Assembly (NCBI GenBank): GCA_947561395.2
Contig: OX387189.1
Location: 26,288,329-26,352,328, forward strand
DNA from: Buxus sempervirens
Lineage: Eukaryota; Streptophyta; Magnoliopsida; Buxales; Buxaceae
Length of the DNA stretch: 64,000 nt
Direction of reading: 5' to 3'
Each line of letters starts with the position of its first letter. Positions within the stretch are counted from its first letter, which is position 1. The notes under the pieces were generated by a model. It had not been told where the DNA came from and did not search any database. It saw only the letters and a program-made list of their open reading frames with translations. The translations under genes were made by a program, and so were the position numbers. Below, in pieces: positions 58,171 through 64,000 of the stretch.

Positions 58171-60767
58171 GTCATATTGTGTCGTGCCCAGAGACAGGTG
58201 GGCAATAATGGTATGTCTTGCTCCTTTATTTATTATTAAATTAAAAAATGAACTTAAACAAAAAAAACGTCAATATAAAATAATTTTTACTCATAATCAT
58301 TACTTTGCATTTTTATAATTTTGTAAAATATTTTTATAATTGAATATTTTACAAAGTAAGCTTATTTAAATAATTCAAATATTGAATTTTTTGTGTTACT
58401 CTGTATAAGAAAGGCAAAGGGAGCGAAATACTTATGTGTGTGTTGATTATAAAGAATTAAATTTCTAGAATTTAAATAAAAAATACTTCTTCTATAACCT
58501 TGAAGCTTTAACCAAGTTTTTAGCTTTTGCTTGAGTTTCCAATACTCCATTTCACAAAAAAAAGATAAAAAAGAAAAATATAATTGAAAAGCTAGAGAGT
58601 TGAGAGCTTCAATGCCTTAAAATATTGAAGATTGAAGCGATTTGAAATGGGAAGGGATAGGGCTATTTATAGGTATCTCTAATTGGTTTTTTATGGCTTT
58701 TTTCCTTAAATATGACTGCTATTTAAAATTTACCAGAGTTAAAATGATCTTTTTCTTTTATAGATTTATAAGTTTAACCCGTTAAACTAGTTATTTTATG
58801 GCTATTGGGAAAGGGTGAAATTGGAATGTACGGCCTAAAAAAGCCGTATATTGCAAAAAGAAAAGCAAAAAACGTTTTTTTTAAAGCATACGAAGACTTG
58901 TCATTGGCATGCTTCTTGTGCTTGGTCCTGCCCAAACGTTATGTTTCATGCTGTAATGCTAGGCCAGCCAGACTGTAAGGAGCCAGTCAACTTTTCAACG
59001 CGTGTTGACCAGGGTTCACCCTGCTAGTCAAAGATCCTACGTAGATATTAAATTGGAAGATTGGATGGTTGAAATTAAGTCTCACACCCTAAAGACTAGA
59101 TGGAGATTATAAATTTAATTAAAGGATATTAAAAGAAATTTACTTCATAAATATAAAATAAGGAATTAGGGTTATTTTTTTATTTTGGCATCATTGATTT
59201 GGGGAATTGTATGTGACGATCAAAAGAGAGAAGGAGGAGAAGTTGACGTTGAGTTCTTGCTTTGATCTTCGAAAAGATCCAAGTAGGTGTTGTTATTCCA
59301 TTCCCTATGTCTTGATTTGCTAGAATGTGATAAGTAGATCAAAGATTTATATTGAGTTGGAAATTTTAGCTCTTAGAACAGGTTATTAGAATGTATTCAT
59401 GATTTATGGTTAATGGTAGAGAGCATACTTGCATGCTGATTTGAAATAATATGTTTAATTGATTGATAATTCGTGACTGTGTAAACTACAAATCGAAATT
59501 CTCTGTTGTTTTCTGGTTCGATTCTTAAAATCTATTAATTCTTCTATCTGGTTTGATTCTTAAAATCTGTTAATTCTTGAAACTGTGTGGAAACTTCGAC
59601 TGCCATAAGATCACCCTGTAATTAGAAAGATTGATCAAGATTTGTGAGTGGTTAGGAAGAAGAAGAAGAATGAATGAAAACAAAGTAGAGAAGAGATGGG
59701 TGGCTGCCGTATAAACTAGAGAGAGAACAGGTGAGGTTATTGGTTGCTGTAGAGAGAGAACTGATGGCTACCTTGCAATCTTGCCAAAACAATTATAACA
59801 GCTAGAGAATTTAGAAAGGAAAACAAATAAAATAAAATTTTCAGAGAATATAAAGGGGGTCTATTAACTTATGAATTCGGAAGAGAGAGAGTAAGAGAGT
59901 TTTATTGATCTTTTATTTTTCAGAGGAAAGAACGTGAGGGAGAGAGGAAAAATAAATAAATAAATAAATAAAGAAGAGAGATAGAGATGTCAACCCCTTT
60001 TCTGAGAAAAGATGTGCTCAATTCGTCAAATAGAGTCGACTACTTTTATATATTTAAAGTTTGGGTAACACTAACCTTATAATTAGAGAAGGGGCAGTGG
60101 TCTTCGTGAAGAGATTTGAACTATTCTTAATCAATAATTTTTAATATTTAAAGATTAGGTAATGTGAACTTTTCTTTAAATATTTGGGTTTTAAAAAAAA
60201 AGTGATTCCTTTCTGAACTGGTTTGTTTGTTATTTAAATGTTGATTAATGGAACTTATAAAGTCTACCAGGGTAGCAGTGGGAGAAGGACCCTTGAGATT
60301 TGTAAAGTCTGGCAGGGTATATACAGTGGGGGAGAAGGACCCATGAGACTTGTGAAATATAGCAGGGTGGCAGGGAGGAAAGTCCCATTTATGCGGAAGA
60401 ACCTCCAATTGTGTGATTGACTGTACATGTAATGCTTGCACGTGGTATGTGTAGATTCTAAGAACAATGATTGTACCACATGATATGTAATGAAATACAA
60501 GAAAGAGGATGTTATTGATTTCTGCATACTATTATATATACCTGTTAGAGACTAAATATGAAGATTAACTGCTATATTTTGTGAATCTTGTTATATGGAG
60601 TGAAATAGCTCCATCTACTGAATCATCGTACTCATTCCTACTGATTAATTTCAGGACTTGAGGAGAACGCAAAACCAGAGGGACAGTGAAAGATCTTTCT
60701 CTTAAGTTACTAGTTCTATTTGTGATAGGTAGGTTTGAACATTCTTGTAGTGATAGTATTTTATTGG
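58171..60767. other. Intergenic with small tandem repeats, no gene seen
   Basis: AT-rich DNA. A 35-bp duplication (TCTGGTTCGATTCTTAAAAT and its variant) lies at 59512-59581. A degenerate array of about 45-51 bp units containing GGCAGGGT and GGAGAAGGACCC lies at 60254-60385. An (AATA)n run is near 59952-59971. Open frames here lack recognisable domains. Confidence 0.4.
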
Positions 60768-62696
60768 TGTGAGACATGGAGGAAAATCAATCCAGTGACT
60801 TTCCGGTCATCACACGGGATTCGTAAAATGGGAGAGTCGCCACCATTCCTTTTAGGTGTGAATGGACACCAAAATCATCAAAATAAAAAAAAAAGCAAAT
60901 CTAGAGTAAAAATTACCCTACTTGAAAATAAAATCCAGAGATGGGTAAGGGGATTAGATTATGAACGGGGGAAGGTGTTAGGCACCCCCATTCACCCACA
61001 CAAGGTGGTTGCCAAGTGTGTTCATGCTCAAAATAAAGAAGGCTTGCTAATTAAAATAATAAAAAAAACGTGAAAAAGGATTGAACACATGTATGATCCC
61101 TCCACATGAGAAGTCCAATGAATCTTAGACTTTCTTTTATGGAAGTATCACTTCTGGGACATCACCATTTAAATGGAAATCAAAGTAAAACTTGAACACA
61201 AACAAGTTAAGACAAATCCGGAAAATTCGGTAAAAGATGGAGCCATTTGACCATAAATCATTCAAATCAAATTCAAGTTGAACCAAACCAAATCCATTTG
61301 AAAGATTATGATAAATAGAAGACTCATGAAAATTTTCAATTAAATCCGGTTAAAATCCTAAGAGTTATGCTCATTTGAAATCTGCTGTTGGAAATTAGTA
61401 AAAGTAACAAGTGAGCAACTTTGGAAATTCATTTGGGAGAATTGGCTCCATATAAATCCGTGAAAATTTTCATGAATGAAGTATGTAGTGTCATCTTTCA
61501 AATGAAATAGGCTTCACACCCAACTCCATTCGAATGTGACTTGTATGACCTCACGAACATGCCCAGAGGATCACAGATTAGCACAGAATTGTGCTATAGG
61601 GCAGTTCTGAGTAAATCAGTCACACAAGACACAAATGAAATCAAAAAATTATGAAACCAACTGGATTTGAAAGTAGACTCATAAAGGAAGATACATAAAC
61701 CAAAATCACTCAAATCGGACTTAAATCGAGCAGATGGTGCTCATTCAAAGTGACAGGTTCGGCAATCTGGCCTGAACTGACCTGTCGACTTTGATCGAAT
61801 GGTGTCAAAAATCCGCTTCATAAAAATTGATGAAATTTTACAGAAATGAACTAGACAGTCTCACCTTTCACATGTCTTTAGAATCACTCCAAAATTCATC
61901 CGAATGATGAAGTTATGAGTGTCCGAAGTTAAGGTACAGATGCTGTCCAATTTTGCCTTTTTTAAGTAAAATCAACCCAAAACAGTGATCAAGTGTATGT
62001 AATCCGTGTAATCCAAATCAAAATCATTTGAAAAAGTATTGAAAAATCTCTAGGAAGAAATAGGGCACAAGTTTGGCTCACCATTCTCTTCGATTGGAGA
62101 GAATATGCCAAAAACCCTAAAATGGAGCAAAAATGCCCAAAACCGAGAGGTTAGACCATGAGGTCTTCAATACTCAAAGATAACTTGCTTGAAATCATTT
62201 TGAAAATCATTGAGAGATGTCCCGGAAATGCTTGGGGCTATTTATTTTAGATCTATCACAATGAATACGATAGATCCAAAATACAAACCGATTCCGACAA
62301 AACGAGTGCTATGTGTGCATGTGTAAAAATCATTTCTCTAAACACATACATAACAACATGTAGCATTCAAAGTACATTAATTAAATGGGGTTCTATGTCT
62401 AGGGTTCCATTCCCATTCTCGTTTCCCTTAGTTCTCTTTCCACATTTTACGGTTTCGAGATAGTCTTGGGGTACTTTGAGCAGGGAATGGGGTTTTACAC
62501 AATCATAGGCCATTCAAGAGGGTTCTATGACTAAGGATCAATTCCCAGTCTCATTTCCCCTAGATCCCTCTCACGTTTTACGGCTAGAGGGAGTCTCGAG
62601 GTACTTTGAGTAGGGAAAGGGGTTTCAAGCACAAAGAGTAGGCCATTATTCTACAGAAAGGTAGAAGAAAGATCTAACCCTAGAATTGTGAGACAT
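60768..62696 (-). mobile_element. Long LTR copy E (minus strand), interrupted by copy F
   Basis: The plus strand begins TGTGAGACATGG, with AGAGTCGCCA at 60833-60842 (minus TGGCGACTCT). It parallels copies C and D for about 1.9 kb up to GGTAGAAGAAAGATCTAACC, just downstream of the expected splice donor. Copy F is inserted there. The remainder, including any promoter and hairpin array, lies beyond the window. Confidence 0.8.
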
Positions 62697-64000
62697 GGGA
62701 AAAAATCACCGGAGTGATCGTCCCTCCGTCAACACACGGGCTCAACGCAAAAATTGGGAGAGTCGCCACCATTCATGATTTTGGGGTGAGAATGGACACC
62801 AAAGAGTTCAAAAGTAGGCAAAAATAGCCAAAAGAAACATTCTAGGATAAAAATAATCCTACTTGAAAATAAAATCCAGAGATGGGTAAGGGATTAGATT
62901 ATGAACGGGGGAAGGTGTTAGGCACCCCCATTCATCCACACGAAGTGGTTGCCAAGTGTATGCTCATGCTAAAAACAAAGTAAGAAAGCTTGCTAAAAAT
63001 CATGAAAAATCCTAGAAAAAGGAACAATGTATGATATTTTCACATGAAGATCTAAATGGATTTTAGATCCTCTCTTATGTCAATATCACTTCTGGAGTAT
63101 TTCAAAAGATGGAAATCAAAGTAAAAGTGGCTAAAACCAAGTTGAGGCAAATCCGGGAATTTTGGTAAAAAGTAAGGTCCTTTGCCTTAAAATCATTCAA
63201 ATCCAATTCTGAATTGAACCAAACCAAATCCATTTGAAAGATTAGGGTAAATAAGAGTCTCATGCAAAATTTCACTTCATCCCAATGAAAAATCTAGGAG
63301 TTATGCTCCTTTGAAGTTGCTGTTGGGGATTTTTAAAAGTAGTAAGTGGGCAACTTTGGAAAATTGTCTAGAAAAATCCACTACATAGAAATCCGTGAAA
63401 CTTGGTGTGATTGAAGTTTGTATGGCCATCTTTCAACAGAAACTAGCCTCATACAAAAATCCCTTCGGACGTGCCTTGGGTGGTCTCCCGAACAGGCCCC
63501 GAAGATCACAGATTTACCCAGAAAAATGCAAATGAGCAGTTCTGAGTAAATCGGCTACCAATAATTCAAATGGAATCCAAAAATTATGAAACCAACTGGA
63601 TTTGAAAATAGACTCATAAAGGAGTACTCAGAAACAAAAATCACTCGAATCGGACTTAAAACGAACACATGGCGGTCCGTCGAAGTGACAAGTTCTGTAC
63701 TTGGACCTGAACTGTCCACTTAACTTCGACAGAGAAGTGTCAAAAATCGGCTAGATAAAAATTCATGAAATTTGGTGGACATAAACTAGACAGCCTCACC
63801 TTTCCCATGGTTCTGGAATCACCCCAAAATTCATCCGGATGATGAAGTTATGGGCGTCCGAAGTAAGGGTACAGGTGCTGTCAAGCTAAGCCACTTTTGA
63901 AGAAATCCAAATCCGAAAATTGACAAAAAGTGTGTGATTCGTGTGAGATGAATCCAAAACCTTTGAAAAACATTTGAAAACATTCCAGAATTTGATTGAG
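62697..64000 (-). mobile_element. Long LTR copy F (minus strand), runs off the window
   Basis: The plus strand starts TGTGAGACATGGG and is nearly identical to copy D over the visible 1.3 kb, with AGAGTCGCCA at 62759-62768. AGAAT at 62692-62696 is the expected left TSD; the other copy is outside. It is inserted in copy E in the same orientation. Confidence 0.85.

Overview
This is repeat-rich nuclear DNA of a flowering plant, most likely a woody or large-genome eudicot. Three host genes with plant-specific relatives are visible, with plant-type introns, and most of the rest is nested transposable elements typical of angiosperms. No bacterial, organellar or viral gene set is present. I had no homology search, so family names rest on motifs, termini and target-site duplications (TSDs) read by eye.

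Host genes. (1) The last four coding exons of an LSD1-type zinc-finger gene (+, 2566-3883); its 5' exons are not recognisable in the window. (2) An apparently intronless gene for a 277-residue acidic, Ser-rich plant protein of unknown function (+, 37513-38346). (3) A complete uninterrupted coding region for TML, the muniscin-like subunit of the endocytic TPLATE complex (-, 54290-56188). They do not form a functional cluster.

Layout. 1-2130: decayed LINE and a hAT end. 2566-3883: LSD1. 4387-4960: LINE 3' end. 6544-10130: AT-rich Helitron-like DNA, a ~590 bp direct-repeat pair and a Cassandra-like LTR with a 5S-derived segment. 10131-22542: a long LTR (copy A) split by a young 9.6 kb gypsy element (12354-21964) that keeps gag, protease and a chromodomain tail but lacks RT, RNase H and integrase. 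22543-31870: Helitron-family DNA interrupted by LTR copy B, itself interrupted by copy C, and by a PIF/Harbinger-type element with a C/T-rich core. 31871-42057: intergenic DNA around the acidic-protein gene. 42066-43129: a hAT element with a perfect 8 bp TSD. 43764-48080: Helitron-like DNA cut by LTR copy D. 48955-49345: a possible TRIM. 54290-56188: TML. 60768-64000: LTR copy E, cut by copy F, both running off the window.

Most unusual signals. The long LTRs A-D carry, 150-200 bp upstream of a TATAAATA box, a tandem array of inverted repeats with a constant 7-nt centre. Stem sequences differ between copies, often with both arms changed together; copy B keeps the 7-nt centre with unrelated stems and an exact 28 bp period. 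The hAT element carries two tandem stem-loops, also with paired changes, in its putative 5' leader. At least eight tiny insertions (12-45 bp), mostly ending in TACC plus poly(A), sit between 11-18 bp duplications and look like almost completely 5'-truncated LINE insertions.
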